A DNA stretch of 64,000 nucleotides from Candidatus Tumulicola sp. GTDB taxonomy: Bacteria; Vulcanimicrobiota; Vulcanimicrobiia; Vulcanimicrobiales; Vulcanimicrobiaceae. Location of the stretch: positions 124,001 to 188,000 of the forward strand of contig DASXDT010000002.1 in the NCBI GenBank assembly GCA_036490475.1, written 5' to 3'. Each line of letters starts with the position of its first letter. The stretch's first letter is position 1. Below, piece after piece: positions 17,150-25,513 of this stretch. Both the position numbers and the translations under genes were made by a program. The notes below the pieces were generated by a model, which was given only the letters and a program-made list of their open reading frames with translations, was not told the origin of the DNA and ran no database searches.

Positions 17150-17893
17150 TCACGCTTCTTCAACTGGGATATTCATGAAACCCGGAATGCCCGATTCGTC
17201 CGCACCTCTCGACGCTACAGTAAAGCGCTCATTCGGCTCTGGCGTCCTATAGTCGAGAATCGTAAAGCCGCCCTCAGCCCAAACCAACCACACGCCCAGG
17301 GTTTGCCCGCGGAACATGTTTTGAGCAGCGACGGTGACCTTGAATGCAGCGTTTTCTCTGATTGGAAATGAGTCAAAGCTGTGGGCCCGCTTTTTCCCTG
17401 GACCTAACGAGTACGCCATTCCATCGAGAACCAATGCACCGACCTCTTCGAGCCCTTCCATAGCAATAGCCGTTGCGATAACGGTTAGTGCTGGTCCGGC
17501 ACCGATATTCCTGACTATAAGATTTATACCGTAGCGAGTTTCGCCTCCTGGGCTAGATGTTTTTACGCACTCAGCCTTCTCGATAACGCACACAGGAGAT
17601 AGGCTTTCTTGGTGGTGTTGGTCCGCAAGCTTCGACCCTTCTACCGTATCTTTCGCAAGCTCTTTCGTAGCGTCGTGAAGCTGCCACGTTTTCCAAGCGA
17701 GTACGCTCGTGGCTATAAAGAGCAGTATCGAGCCAACGAATAGCCCAATCGTAAAATTGTCGACTACCCTGTCGTTTGGCGGGCTTGGCGGATTTACCGT
17801 GACGATTGTACCAGGCGCGACGTGAACAGTACCGGTCGATAGAGCGGCGTGATGAGGCATAATTTGCAGGGCGTGAGGTTGAGGCGTCGGCAT
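17150..17893 (-). CDS. Membrane-anchored coiled-coil/beta-domain protein
   Basis: A 247-residue protein: hydrophilic N-terminus (1-45), one TM helix (about 47-67, FTIGLFVGSILLFIATSVLA), a short helical stalk (68-95) and a beta-rich domain with YGINLIVRNIGAGPALTV. No named family recognised. Its architecture and the phrase IRNIG/VRNIG match the protein at 18774, so the two look like distant paralogues flanking the Ymh gene. Transcribed after the Ymh gene on the minus strand. Role unknown. Confidence 0.7.
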   Translation of the reverse strand: MPTPQPHALQIMPHHAALSTGTVHVAPGTIVTVNPPSPPNDRVVDNFTIGLFVGSILLFIATSVLAWKTWQLHDATKELAKDTVEGSKLADQHHQESLSPVCVIEKAECVKTSSPGGETRYGINLIVRNIGAGPALTVIATAIAMEGLEEVGALVLDGMAYSLGPGKKRAHSFDSFPIRENAAFKVTVAAQNMFRGQTLGVWLVWAEGGFTILDYRTPEPNERFTVASRGADESGIPGFMNIPVEEA

Positions 17894-17951
17894 TAGCTTT
17901 CCCCTCGCTTAGAAACTACGACGTGCGAGCGCTGGCTAGAAGCAAAGCGTT

Positions 17952-18758
17952 TCATTGGTTGCCCATTTCCTCGTCAAATCTTTTGAGGAATTGCGCCAGC
18001 TCAAGCCCGAGAGCTTTCTTGGCGTTCGCGGCCAGACTGTACATAAGGTCGTTAGCTAGCAAAATTCTCGATGCCGCAATGCGGGCGTCGTCAATGTCGA
18101 GTTCACGATGGCTTAGCGGATTTTTGATATAGCCAATAGCCCCGGCGAATAAGTTCATCAGAGACACACGTTCTGACGGTTCCATGTCGGGGTCGCTGAG
18201 AGGTCCTAATTCGGTCCCTTCTTTGTTACTACCGAATGCGCATTGCATCATTTTGACGCCATATTGGTCATAACCGTAACCTGCAGCTTTCCGAACCGCA
18301 GACTCTACTCTGGTGAACGCACTTCGAACTGCTTCGTCATAGCGCCCAGCCAAAAACGGGGACAGTGCGACTTCTGCGATTTCTTCTCGGAGCACTTCGT
18401 CAGGCAAATACGAACGTTTAGCGTAGGATGCGAAATCTGAGCGTCCACGGATTGCTAACCCGCGACGAGTAACCCGATAGGTCTCTGCATTATGGCTCGA
18501 GTGGTCTCTGGCAATAAGTCCTGTATTCTCAAGCCGCGAGAACGCTTCAGACACGATTGCCATAGCCGGGTCTAAGTCGTTTCCTGGAGGGCGAGACGTA
18601 GTCGGATAGCTCGCCCTGTCACCTATCTCGCAAACCATGCTGACGGCACTAAAATTGCGCCCCCTTGTCTTTGCCTGCTCTAGAACGACGAAGGCAACGT
18701 CGTCAATGGCTGCCTCATGCAAAATGTTGAGACTCGGAAACGCGGTTTGTAGCCACAT
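17952..18758 (-). CDS. TIGR02391 / Ymh (HEPN-like) family protein
   Basis: A 268-residue cytoplasmic protein. The first half reads as a winged-helix region (AFSRLENTGLIARDHSSHNA, YRVTRRGLAI). The C-terminal half has the Ymh pattern: FLAGRYDEAVRSAFTRVESA, then KMMQCAF and GAIGYIKNPLSHRELD. The R-x4-H-like NPLSHR neighbourhood is what links this family to HEPN proteins, many of which are RNases in toxin or abortive-infection systems; that link is family knowledge, not shown here. It lies between two similar membrane proteins, all on the minus strand. Confidence 0.75.
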   Translation of the reverse strand: MWLQTAFPSLNILHEAAIDDVAFVVLEQAKTRGRNFSAVSMVCEIGDRASYPTTSRPPGNDLDPAMAIVSEAFSRLENTGLIARDHSSHNAETYRVTRRGLAIRGRSDFASYAKRSYLPDEVLREEIAEVALSPFLAGRYDEAVRSAFTRVESAVRKAAGYGYDQYGVKMMQCAFGSNKEGTELGPLSDPDMEPSERVSLMNLFAGAIGYIKNPLSHRELDIDDARIAASRILLANDLMYSLAANAKKALGLELAQFLKRFDEEMGNQ

Positions 18759-18773
18759 TACTCTACTAGCCCC

Positions 18774-19538
18774 TTATGCTATGAAAGACCTAAACTCGTA
18801 GTGTTGCTCGCCGTACCTCTCGGATGGGAAGGCGTAATCGTCCTCCCATACGCGCCATAGAATTGTTACATCCGTGACGGACTTATCGAATTCCATACGG
18901 TAAACCTTAGAAAACTCTTCGTCCTGGTGTAGCCTCTTCAACGATAGGGCTTCGAACGCGACATACTCAACGCCCGCGATGACCCTTGCACGATACGTTC
19001 GCTGAATTAATACTTCTGCACACAACGCCGCCTTCGGAACGTAACAATGCATCTCCACGCCTCTGGAAACTCGCGTACCAATATTGCGTATGTATATATT
19101 TACGGCAAACTCTCGATAGGCACTATACGGGTCGGTCGCGTTGACAAGCTGCCTCGTTTCGGACCCGCCGATAAACTCTACTTCCAAGTTGGGTGCGCGC
19201 TTAATCATTGCGAATTGCTCTTGCGCTAACTTGAACTGTTCCTGCGACAACTTAAAGTCAGCCTTAACCGCCGACAGTTCTTGGTTGGCGACCTCAAGCT
19301 GCTCTTTCGCAAGTTTGATTTGTGCCAGGACTTTGTTCAATGTGATTAGCGCCACGACAATCGCGATGAGCGCAAGAATCGCCGGCCCCCAGAATGTGAG
19401 GCGCGGGTCCAGTTCACCTTTGATATGGTCGATGACAACGGAGGGCGAACCCTTGATGACAACCGCAGGCATACTCTTGACAGCTTCTGGCGGCATGCTT
19501 TGAACAACAACGTGCTGCACGACCGGGGTACTAGCCAT
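18774..19538 (-). CDS. Membrane-anchored coiled-coil/beta-domain protein (paralogue-like)
   Basis: Begins MASTPVVQHVVVQSMPPEAV at the ATG at 19538; a TTG four codons earlier is also possible. Layout: valine-rich N-terminus, one TM helix (about 49-68), a clear coiled coil (69-113, with repeats such as KLAKEQL and KLAQEQF), then a beta-rich domain containing YIRNIGTRVS. No family recognised. It lies 15 bases upstream of the Ymh gene and resembles the protein at 17150 in organisation. Confidence 0.7.
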   Translation of the reverse strand: MASTPVVQHVVVQSMPPEAVKSMPAVVIKGSPSVVIDHIKGELDPRLTFWGPAILALIAIVVALITLNKVLAQIKLAKEQLEVANQELSAVKADFKLSQEQFKLAQEQFAMIKRAPNLEVEFIGGSETRQLVNATDPYSAYREFAVNIYIRNIGTRVSRGVEMHCYVPKAALCAEVLIQRTYRARVIAGVEYVAFEALSLKRLHQDEEFSKVYRMEFDKSVTDVTILWRVWEDDYAFPSERYGEQHYEFRSFIA

Positions 19539-19574
19539 TATGACGTTCAACGAGGTGTCTCCATAGTCAAGGCG

Positions 19575-19793
19575 CTAGAACACCGCCTCAGGGTCGCGAA
19601 CTGGTTCACCATCCCTCAACTTGCTGACGATGAAGCCGCCGACCTCCAAACGCGCTTGCTCAAAGATTCCAGCTAGAACCGCATTGAACTCTGTCCGCCG
19701 GGCCTTGCTAATTCGACCTTCACGGATGAGTCGGTTGGTCAACATACGCGCAAGCGAAATCCGATTAGTGCGCAGTTCTTCCGCTCGAATCAC
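19575..19793 (-). CDS. Small hypothetical protein, coupled to HTH gene
   Basis: A 72-residue helical protein (MIRAEELRTNRISLARMLTN). The GTG start at 19793 overlaps the stop of the upstream HTH gene as GTGA, which indicates translational coupling and supports both genes. Charge pattern suggests a small binding partner of the upstream protein. No family recognised. Confidence 0.6.
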   Translation of the reverse strand: MIRAEELRTNRISLARMLTNRLIREGRISKARRTEFNAVLAGIFEQARLEVGGFIVSKLRDGEPVRDPEAVF

Positions 19794-20149
19794 CTCGGGG
19801 ATTTTCTCTTGTTCGCCTCCAGCGATTCCATAAATGTTTTCATAACTTGCGCTAACTCTGGAGAATGGATTCGTAACAACTCATCGAGCAGTGGTTGCTC
19901 ACTCTCATTCTCGCCCAGGAATTCAGTGAACCCCATAGCTACTGCGTTAACGTGCGAGTCACGAACAGTAAAGTCCGTCTGGAGCCAACGATAGAGAGTT
20001 CTGGGGTCTATGTCCATCTGTTCCGCCAGGGATTCGATTGTGAGCGGAAGCTCACGCATGAGTCGCCTTGTGGCAACTCTAAAGCGCCTGGAGTCTCGTA
20101 GCGTTAAAGGCCAGCCTTTGCTTTTAGCTGTTCGAATTTGGCCTGACAT
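19790..20149 (-). CDS. Small helix-turn-helix protein
   Basis: A 119-residue protein. Residues 35-65 (LPLTIESLAEQMDIDPRTLY, then RWLQ) form a helix-turn-helix of the Xre-like kind, so DNA binding is likely. The C-terminal half is helical and charged. First gene of a minus-strand run that continues with the 72-residue partner and the TM/coiled-coil and Ymh genes; it may regulate that run. Confidence 0.65.
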   Translation of the reverse strand: MSGQIRTAKSKGWPLTLRDSRRFRVATRRLMRELPLTIESLAEQMDIDPRTLYRWLQTDFTVRDSHVNAVAMGFTEFLGENESEQPLLDELLRIHSPELAQVMKTFMESLEANKRKSPR

Positions 20150-20334
20150 TCGCTTCCAATTCTGTTAGGCGTTGTCATTGTCCGCTCTCACGTTTCGGCC
20201 TACGCTCGAAGCATGAAGGTTATTCGAAATCGCGGACCTCCACAAGCTGCCAAAGGCGCGTCCGAAGTCCAGGTCACGTCTACACATCGGCCGAAACCGT
20301 TCCAAATGGCAGCCTCCTATGGCTTTCTAGTTTG

Positions 20335-21171
20335 ATGCTTTCGAACGAAGCGGCGGCGCTGGGCGGGCGAGCTTCTGCCCTCCTCGCAGAGAATGTGACG
20401 AAGTTGCGAACCGTTACCTGCACGGACTCGGTCGAGCAGTGCCTCATAGACTGGGCCGTTGTCCTGGGAACGCTCGCTAAAGACGTGTTAGATTCCACTC
20501 TACTTTTGTTAAACGCAGGGCAGCTCCGTGGCGCGAACATGCTCAGCCGAGCTTTAGTAGATTACGACGTACGGTTGCGCTTCTACGTCGTCCAGTGCAA
20601 ACACGTTCGAGCGAAGCTAAAGAAAAGACCCCATATCGACCCCTCAGAGCGCGTCGAGGCGGTCCTTGATTGGAATAACCATAACTACAAAATGGGCTCG
20701 GTCCTCAGCCTCTACGACCCGTCCGTCTGGCCCCAAGAAACGCGTGATGCTCTAGACAGACTTATGGAGACAGAGGAAACCGAGAGAACGCTCGACCTGA
20801 CAAGAATGATTTGTTTTCTTGAGGAACACGAGGCTAAAGTGCTTGGCCTAATCCTGCATTACATCGACGAGTCCAAACAACGGAAGCGAAGCGTGAAACC
20901 GAATTGGAGATTGCAGAGCGGCTTTCTGCATGGCGACCAAATGATAGTCAGCGACGTCATTGAATTCGATGAAGACGGCCAGAAGACGGGTCGCTTAATT
21001 GAGACGCCTCCTGTTCGCCCTAACACCATTTTGTTCACCGCAATAATTCATGTCCAGCAGTTGCTATCGACCTTCGAGCTACTTCATGGGAATGCGTCGG
21101 GTGCAGCAGCATTAGATGACCAATGTGGCCGCGTTTGGCGCAGTGAACGTAAGCGGTTAAGTGCGGACTAA
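20335..21171 (+). CDS. DUF5677-like protein
   Basis: A 278-residue, mostly helical cytoplasmic protein. The block LNAGQLRGANMLSRALVDYD followed by VRLRFYVV resembles the core of DUF5677-type proteins (RSLxE...LxYL), and a later FLHGD resembles the second conserved His-containing site. I chose the ATG at 20335 over a TTG at 20332. Its 3' end overlaps the convergent DUF4760-like gene by four bases. Only plus-strand gene between the two minus-strand runs. Confidence 0.55.
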   Translation: MLSNEAAALGGRASALLAENVTKLRTVTCTDSVEQCLIDWAVVLGTLAKDVLDSTLLLLNAGQLRGANMLSRALVDYDVRLRFYVVQCKHVRAKLKKRPHIDPSERVEAVLDWNNHNYKMGSVLSLYDPSVWPQETRDALDRLMETEETERTLDLTRMICFLEEHEAKVLGLILHYIDESKQRKRSVKPNWRLQSGFLHGDQMIVSDVIEFDEDGQKTGRLIETPPVRPNTILFTAIIHVQQLLSTFELLHGNASGAAALDDQCGRVWRSERKRLSAD

Positions 21172-21884
21172 CCTGTAGTCGGGTACGATATTTTCGGCTT
21201 AGGCTCCGAAGTATATGCCTCACTTGCCTCTCGGACGAATGAATAAAAACTTGGTAATTTATATATTGTTACGGCTTCTCTGCTCGCGTCCGAAAACGCT
21301 TCTGCAAATTCCCAGACGGTAACGACCTGTATAGCGTAAAAGTCCAAAAAGAGCCGGCCGTCAATCAAACCCTCTGCTGCGAGGCCAGCAGTACTGGAAA
21401 AGAAATTCGCCGCCATCACAAATTTGTCCCGAAGAGCTAGGTATTCTCTCATTTCTTCTGGTGCATCGACAGCAGTTATTTCTGTTCGCATATACTCCCA
21501 TCGACACGCTAACTCGTGCATCCGCCTACGGGTTGGCCAGTTCTTGAGCGTGGTATCTAGGTCACCGACCGCCATGGCTACGTTCACAGGTTGGCTAAAT
21601 GATACCGGCTGCATATCTTGGGTAGTTTTGTTCATGTACTGCAGCGTGTTTTTAGCACGCGCATTTTCGTTAAACCTGCGTAGCTGAGTCCATGCAACCC
21701 AAGCTGCGATAAACGCGCCAGCGGCGGTTAGCCATTCAGCAAGCGAACCCCATGCTACGGCATGATTGCCCAGAAGGTAGGCCATCGTTACCCCGCAAGC
21801 AATACCTGCGACCAACGCTAGCAAAACCGTCTGAGCAACGTCCGAACGCAGTACCTTCAACCCAACGACGGCCAAGCTCTTCAT
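21168..21884 (-). CDS. DUF4760-like membrane protein
   Basis: A 238-residue protein with two TM helices (about 18-38 and 46-66), the short WVAWTQLRRFNENARAKN connector, and a cytoplasmic helical domain with YLALRDKFVMAANFFSSTAG then LAAEGLIDGRLF, the pattern of DUF4760 proteins. Such proteins recur in phage-defence neighbourhoods, but no biochemical role is established. The ATG at 21884 is supported by the hydrophobic N-terminus. Confidence 0.65.
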   Translation of the reverse strand: MKSLAVVGLKVLRSDVAQTVLLALVAGIACGVTMAYLLGNHAVAWGSLAEWLTAAGAFIAAWVAWTQLRRFNENARAKNTLQYMNKTTQDMQPVSFSQPVNVAMAVGDLDTTLKNWPTRRRMHELACRWEYMRTEITAVDAPEEMREYLALRDKFVMAANFFSSTAGLAAEGLIDGRLFLDFYAIQVVTVWEFAEAFSDASREAVTIYKLPSFYSFVREASEAYTSEPKPKISYPTTG

Positions 21885-21945
21885 TCGTTTATAATTCGTC
21901 CTAAAGTTTCACGAAACGTTTGGTTCGAATGCGTTGCGGAGATGC

Positions 21946-22212
21946 TTATGCGTTTCGCTCAAGCCAACCTAATCCAACCATGAGCGCGACGGCGTTTGCC
22001 TCACCTTCTGTCCCGTAAGTCTTTCGTTCTTTCTCTTGATGACGTTGAACGAGAGAGTCTAAGCCCCGATTGTCCCAGACCTCGACCTCTGCTATCCAGT
22101 CTCCCGACGTTAAGTCGTCGTTCCGAAGCTGGCGTGAATCCGCGTGCAAGTCCCAGCCCTTTTTCAGAAACGGTTCCAGACGCTCTACGAACTTTTGTTT
22201 GGCGTCGTCCAT
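21946..22212 (-). CDS. Small hypothetical protein, 88 residues
   Basis: Starts MDDAKQKFVERLEPFLKKGW at an ATG at 22212. Highly charged, soluble, ends LMVGLGWLERNA. No family recognised. Lies between the DUF4760-like and the multi-TM gene on the same strand (50-60 base gaps), so it is probably part of that unit. Confidence 0.6.
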   Translation of the reverse strand: MDDAKQKFVERLEPFLKKGWDLHADSRQLRNDDLTSGDWIAEVEVWDNRGLDSLVQRHQEKERKTYGTEGEANAVALMVGLGWLERNA

Positions 22213-22262
22213 CGTGTTGAGTCCCTTCCTCTCAAGAATCTATCCAGTCCAGTAAAACGGGC

Positions 22263-23636
22263 TCAGTCCTTATGGTTATCCTTGTTAAGGAAGGCTGTCA
22301 GAAGCGTGACGACCGCTCCTTGCTGGTTTTGCGATGAACTAGATGCGTCTTGAACCACCTCAAATATTGCAAGAATTCCTTGGTACGCCAAAAAAGTGTA
22401 CACGGTAGCCGTCCACGAAATGACGGTCGTTGTCGGCCAGAAGAACACGATGGGATACGTAGTGAGGGGCAGCACGCCCACCCACGCGTGAAGCCTTTGA
22501 TTGCGAAAAATACCTCGCCATTGGTCATCCCGGTAGCCAGCAAGATTAGGATGCTTAGCGGTTTCTCTCGCTTTATTGCGAGCAAAATTACGGTTTCGAA
22601 ACCTAACAATAGTTAACAGCGCGAGTCCCACATACAAGATAAAGAACGAAAGTGTAATGTAGCGAAGCACGACGGGCGTTACGAACAACGCAAAGAGCGC
22701 CGCCATGAAAGCGGTGGATGCGAAGCCAAGGGTTGCGGCCCGCCATAGAGTCCAGGGTTTTAACTGATAGAGTATTAACCCGCTTGCCCAGATTAGTGCG
22801 GAAACACTGGCGATAGCAATCAGCGCCGTGTCATTCTGATTCGAACGGGGCTCGTCCCCGCGATTATAGGATGCCCAAGCACTCCCGACTGGCATTCTAA
22901 CGAAAACCCCAAACAACTTGCCAGTCACTCGTCCTCGTTCGTCGACTTCTTCTCCGGCGGCGCTATTTGGAGCGCTTTTAGCATCATGACCCTCTGTGAC
23001 TTGGGAGTTGGCGGTTTCAGCCTGGCGGCCGGTTTCGATTCGTCCGTCTTTGAGTTCTGTTCCTGTTCCCGCTTTTGTGGCGAATCGTTGGCTTGTTCCG
23101 ATGGCTTCGGGTCCCGAGATTCGGGCATTGATTTTCTCCCAAGGGATGGCATTCGATGCAAACTTTGCTACGATGAGTATAAAAATTACCGTCAGAATGG
23201 CGATTAAGCCTTTGTTCATATGAGAAGCCTTCGCATCAATCTTACCGGCATTTTCTCGTATACAGTCAGCTAACGCAAGAGCGGCTGATGCGAACGTTGT
23301 TTGAGGATATGCAGCGAATTTTTCAGCAAGTTCATCGGCACTAGGCGCGTCGTCTAGCCATATCGCCTTTATCGCGTTGTACAATTGATACAGTGGCCAG
23401 AAAAAAATTAGAAGTACGACCGCGTCGACCGGGCTGCTCACATGTTCGAAAGAGAAACCCAAGACGGCAATCGTGCCCGCGAATAAGGCTACAGCCTTAG
23501 TTTCTATGCGGTCAGTTCTGTCTCGTTCATCTTGCAGTTTTTGGCGAAGGAGTGAATATTGCTGCTTGTAGTCTGCAGCTGCATTGGCAGCCGTAGGCTC
23601 ACCGGTTATGCGGTCTTGATATGGGAAGTGCTCCAT
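22263..23636 (-). CDS. SLATT-like multi-TM protein, possible two-gene fusion
   Basis: One open frame of 457 codons. Residues 20-160 are like SLATT-type effector membranes: a charged helix (LRQKLQDERDRTDRIETKAV) leading into TM1 (49-64), TM2 (70-88), a long polar helix, and TM3 (143-158). Residues 160-236 are polar and low-complexity. Residues 237-457 hold five or six more TM helices. In the polar segment another frame (22925-23161) carries a PPTP motif shared with the neighbouring small gene, and its stop overlaps an in-frame GTG at 22928 as GTGA. So this may be two coupled genes, or one gene with an overlapping alternative frame. Confidence 0.6.
   Translation of the reverse strand: MEHFPYQDRITGEPTAANAAADYKQQYSLLRQKLQDERDRTDRIETKAVALFAGTIAVLGFSFEHVSSPVDAVVLLIFFWPLYQLYNAIKAIWLDDAPSADELAEKFAAYPQTTFASAALALADCIRENAGKIDAKASHMNKGLIAILTVIFILIVAKFASNAIPWEKINARISGPEAIGTSQRFATKAGTGTELKDGRIETGRQAETANSQVTEGHDAKSAPNSAAGEEVDERGRVTGKLFGVFVRMPVGSAWASYNRGDEPRSNQNDTALIAIASVSALIWASGLILYQLKPWTLWRAATLGFASTAFMAALFALFVTPVVLRYITLSFFILYVGLALLTIVRFRNRNFARNKARETAKHPNLAGYRDDQWRGIFRNQRLHAWVGVLPLTTYPIVFFWPTTTVISWTATVYTFLAYQGILAIFEVVQDASSSSQNQQGAVVTLLTAFLNKDNHKD
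22925..23161 (-). CDS. Alternative-frame tail with PPTP motif
   Basis: Lies inside the 457-codon ORF in the +1 frame and opens right after TM3 of that protein. It encodes a polar tail with ARLKPPTPKSQRVMMLKALQ, which matches two motifs of the small gene at 23643 (PRLAPPTPTSQMRRSL and EKLDPPTPQSMRVRL). This similarity and the GTGA overlap with the next start suggest the frame is translated, perhaps after a frameshift from the TM1-TM3 part. The mechanism is unknown and a chance ORF is not excluded. Confidence 0.35.
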   Translation of the reverse strand: MHRMPSLGRKSMPESRDPKPSEQANDSPQKREQEQNSKTDESKPAARLKPPTPKSQRVMMLKALQIAPPEKKSTNEDE

Positions 23637-23642
23637 TAATGC

Positions 23643-23858
23643 CTAACGGTCATCCGCGCCTTCGTCTCCTCCGCTGTTAGACTCTCGCAGACGAACGCGC
23701 ATACTTTGAGGAGTCGGAGGGTCCAACTTCTCTGGATGACTTAGCGAACGTCTCATTTGGGACGTCGGCGTGGGCGGAGCCAGCCGGGGAGCATCTGATG
23801 CTGCCTGTGGCCGGTCTCCGTGGTCTATCGGGGCGGCTTCGTTTTTTTTATCGGGCAT
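23643..23858 (-). CDS. Small proline-rich protein with duplicated PPTP motif
   Basis: A 71-residue, polar, probably disordered protein starting MPDKKNEAAPIDHGDRPQAA. It has two copies of a motif, RLAPPTPTSQMRRSL and KLDPPTPQSMRVRL. A third copy occurs in an alternative frame of the next gene. It ends six bases before the start of that gene, so the two form an operon. The repeated motif looks like a short linear binding element. No family recognised. Confidence 0.55.
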   Translation of the reverse strand: MPDKKNEAAPIDHGDRPQAASDAPRLAPPTPTSQMRRSLSHPEKLDPPTPQSMRVRLRESNSGGDEGADDR

Positions 23859-24596
23859 TCAGCAGAGTATAGCAGATTTGCGCTCGATTGAGCTTTCACC
23901 GCCGCACGCCGAGTGGGCCGACGACGACCTTATGCCGACTTCAACAGCTACCAAAAGTAAGCGTCCGGCCCCTCTCGTGCATCACAAATGCATCAGACTC
24001 GTCCGAAAAGGGCCGTTTTAGCCAGAATCGGTCAGGAACCAAGAGCCAAGAAAACCCTTATAGTATCGGACTTTTTAGTAGCCAGGCGGAACAGCCAGGA
24101 CCGTTAGGAGGGACTTCGAATCCCGCTGGGGCTACCATTTCCACACGCAAAACTCTTATTTTATGGGCGTTGTACGCTTGCACGTATTCTAGCCAAGACA
24201 GCCAACTGTGCAGCCAAATGTACCTTGGTTGCATCTGAGAGTCTAGCAATGCCGTAAGCGCACAGAGGCGCAACATTCGGGGACCACTTTGACATCAGTG
24301 TTCGTTCTAACATTGGATCGGGGGCGCAATGCGTACGGCGAGATCGGACGGCAGTCATCGCTCGACGGAATACCGAGATGCGTCACTTCTTCTTCGATTC
24401 GTTGCGAACCGGCCGACAGCCATCAAGGCGGTCAGACGACCGAAAGGGCCTATTACGCTATAGCCCGTTACGCTCTTCGCGCCACTGTATGCCATTGCGG
24501 CCGGCGGCCGCAACATCGATGGCATAACACCGAGGTCTTAGATGTTCTGCAAATCGTGCTCAAACGGGAACTGCAAGCGCGTGCCAATTCACAACG
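23859..24596. other. Gene-poor right edge of the accessory region
   Basis: No convincing gene. Contains the tRNA-3'-end-like stretch near 24103. The 124-codon ORF at 24289 has no domain and unusual composition, so I do not call it. Confidence 0.45.
24103..24138 (+). other. tRNA 3'-end-like remnant (candidate att site)
   Basis: GGGACTTCGAATCCCGC followed by TGGGGCTACCA resembles a T-arm plus acceptor end with CCA of a tRNA gene, but the T-stem has a two-base disruption and no 5' half or anticodon arm is found upstream. Such 3' fragments are typical of integration junctions at tRNA genes. It sits at the right end of the accessory region. No second copy was found in the window. Confidence 0.4.
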
Positions 24597-24597
24597 A

Positions 24598-24680
24598 CGC
24601 CGGCCTGACCGCGATCCACTCACCCCTCCTCACTCGGCAGTGTCCGAGATGACCAAGGGGTAAGCGTAGGAGCGTCGCCG
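24598..24680 (+). repeat. Dispersed intergenic repeat, copy B
   Basis: CGCCGGCCTGACCGCGATCC, then CACCCCTCCTCACTC, TGTCCGAGATGACCAAGGGG and TAAGCG. It matches copy C over roughly 80 bases, including the flank before the CACCCCT box. The CACCCCT and AAGGGGT ends can pair. Confidence 0.6.
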
Positions 24681-24793
24681 GCGCTGACAGTGTACGAGCG
24701 ACTCCCTCGAGATGCTGATCCATATCTGGGGGGCGCCACGTTTTTGGGCCCAGATCGCGCAGAGCCAGGAAGCGTCACTGCACTGGTGCCGAT

Positions 24794-24827
24794 CGGCTTG
24801 GCGGCCCACGTGTCTCGTCTTTGAGCG
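24794..24827 (+). repeat. Direct repeat left of HAD gene
   Basis: CGGCTTGGCGG, then GTGTCTCGTCTTTGAGCG (18 bases identical to the copy at 25671-25688). The two copies bracket the HAD hydrolase gene in the same orientation, about 860 bases apart. Confidence 0.6.
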
Positions 24828-24856
24828 TCTAGCCATAACCATCAAGCAACTATTAA

Positions 24857-25513
24857 TTAAGGTGGTGGGCCATCCAGTAGTTCCAACAGGTTGGACATAT
24901 CATCGAATGTTTCTTGGGCGCCCGCCGCGATTAATGAACTGGTCGACCTGCGGTTCTGAGCGAAGCCGAAAACAGTCATTCCAGCGGCAACTGCTGCTGT
25001 AACGCCAACCGGGGAATCTTCAACAACGGCGCATCTAGAAGGCGTTGCGCGATGTCTCTCTGCCGCGAGGAGATAGACATCCGGGAACGGCTTGCCACGC
25101 GAAACCTCGGTCGCACTAACTAGCCTTCCTTCGAACAAGTCCCAGAGACCCGTGATACCGAGCGTAGTCTTCATTTTGGTATGATCACCGCTGGAAGCGA
25201 CGCAATAAGGAGTCCGTAAGGAGACGATTAGTTTTTTGATACCGTTAACTGGCAGCAGTTTCTCTTGGAGGGCCTTCAACGTACGAGAATTATATCGTTC
25301 CAAAAAGTCCGCCGGGATTGGTCTCCCCAAAAGTCGCGTAACATCAGAGAGGCACGCATCCATTGAACGTCCCATAAATCTTGCATACATTTCTTGGAGC
25401 GTGACCTTCAGCCCGAGTTCGTTGAGAAGTTCGGCAAACACGGCATTGGTAATCGGTTCACTGTCAACGAGCACGCCATCGCAGTCAAAGATTATAAGGT
25501 CGTACGCGGACAT
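24857..25513 (-). CDS. HAD-family phosphatase, beta-phosphoglucomutase-like
   Basis: A 218-residue HAD hydrolase. Motif I is IIFDCDGVLVDSEP (nucleophile Asp near residue 10), motif II is VASSGD, and motif III/IV is RGKPFPDVYLLAAERH...CAVVEDSPVGVTAAVAAGM. The cap between residues 20 and 80 fits the beta-phosphoglucomutase/phosphoglycolate phosphatase subfamily. Substrate probably a small sugar phosphate. The ATG at 25513 is chosen because motif I begins directly after it. The gene lies alone between two direct repeats, hinting that it moved as a unit. Confidence 0.87.
   Translation of the reverse strand: MSAYDLIIFDCDGVLVDSEPITNAVFAELLNELGLKVTLQEMYARFMGRSMDACLSDVTRLLGRPIPADFLERYNSRTLKALQEKLLPVNGIKKLIVSLRTPYCVASSGDHTKMKTTLGITGLWDLFEGRLVSATEVSRGKPFPDVYLLAAERHRATPSRCAVVEDSPVGVTAAVAAGMTVFGFAQNRRSTSSLIAAGAQETFDDMSNLLELLDGPPP

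Noticed and set aside
24058-24276. Minus-strand ORF containing MVAPAGFEVPPNG
   Set aside because: This sequence type arises when tRNA 3' ends are translated; supports a tRNA remnant, not a gene.
24289-24663. 124-codon plus-strand ORF
   Set aside because: No domain, runs into the dispersed repeat, unusual composition.
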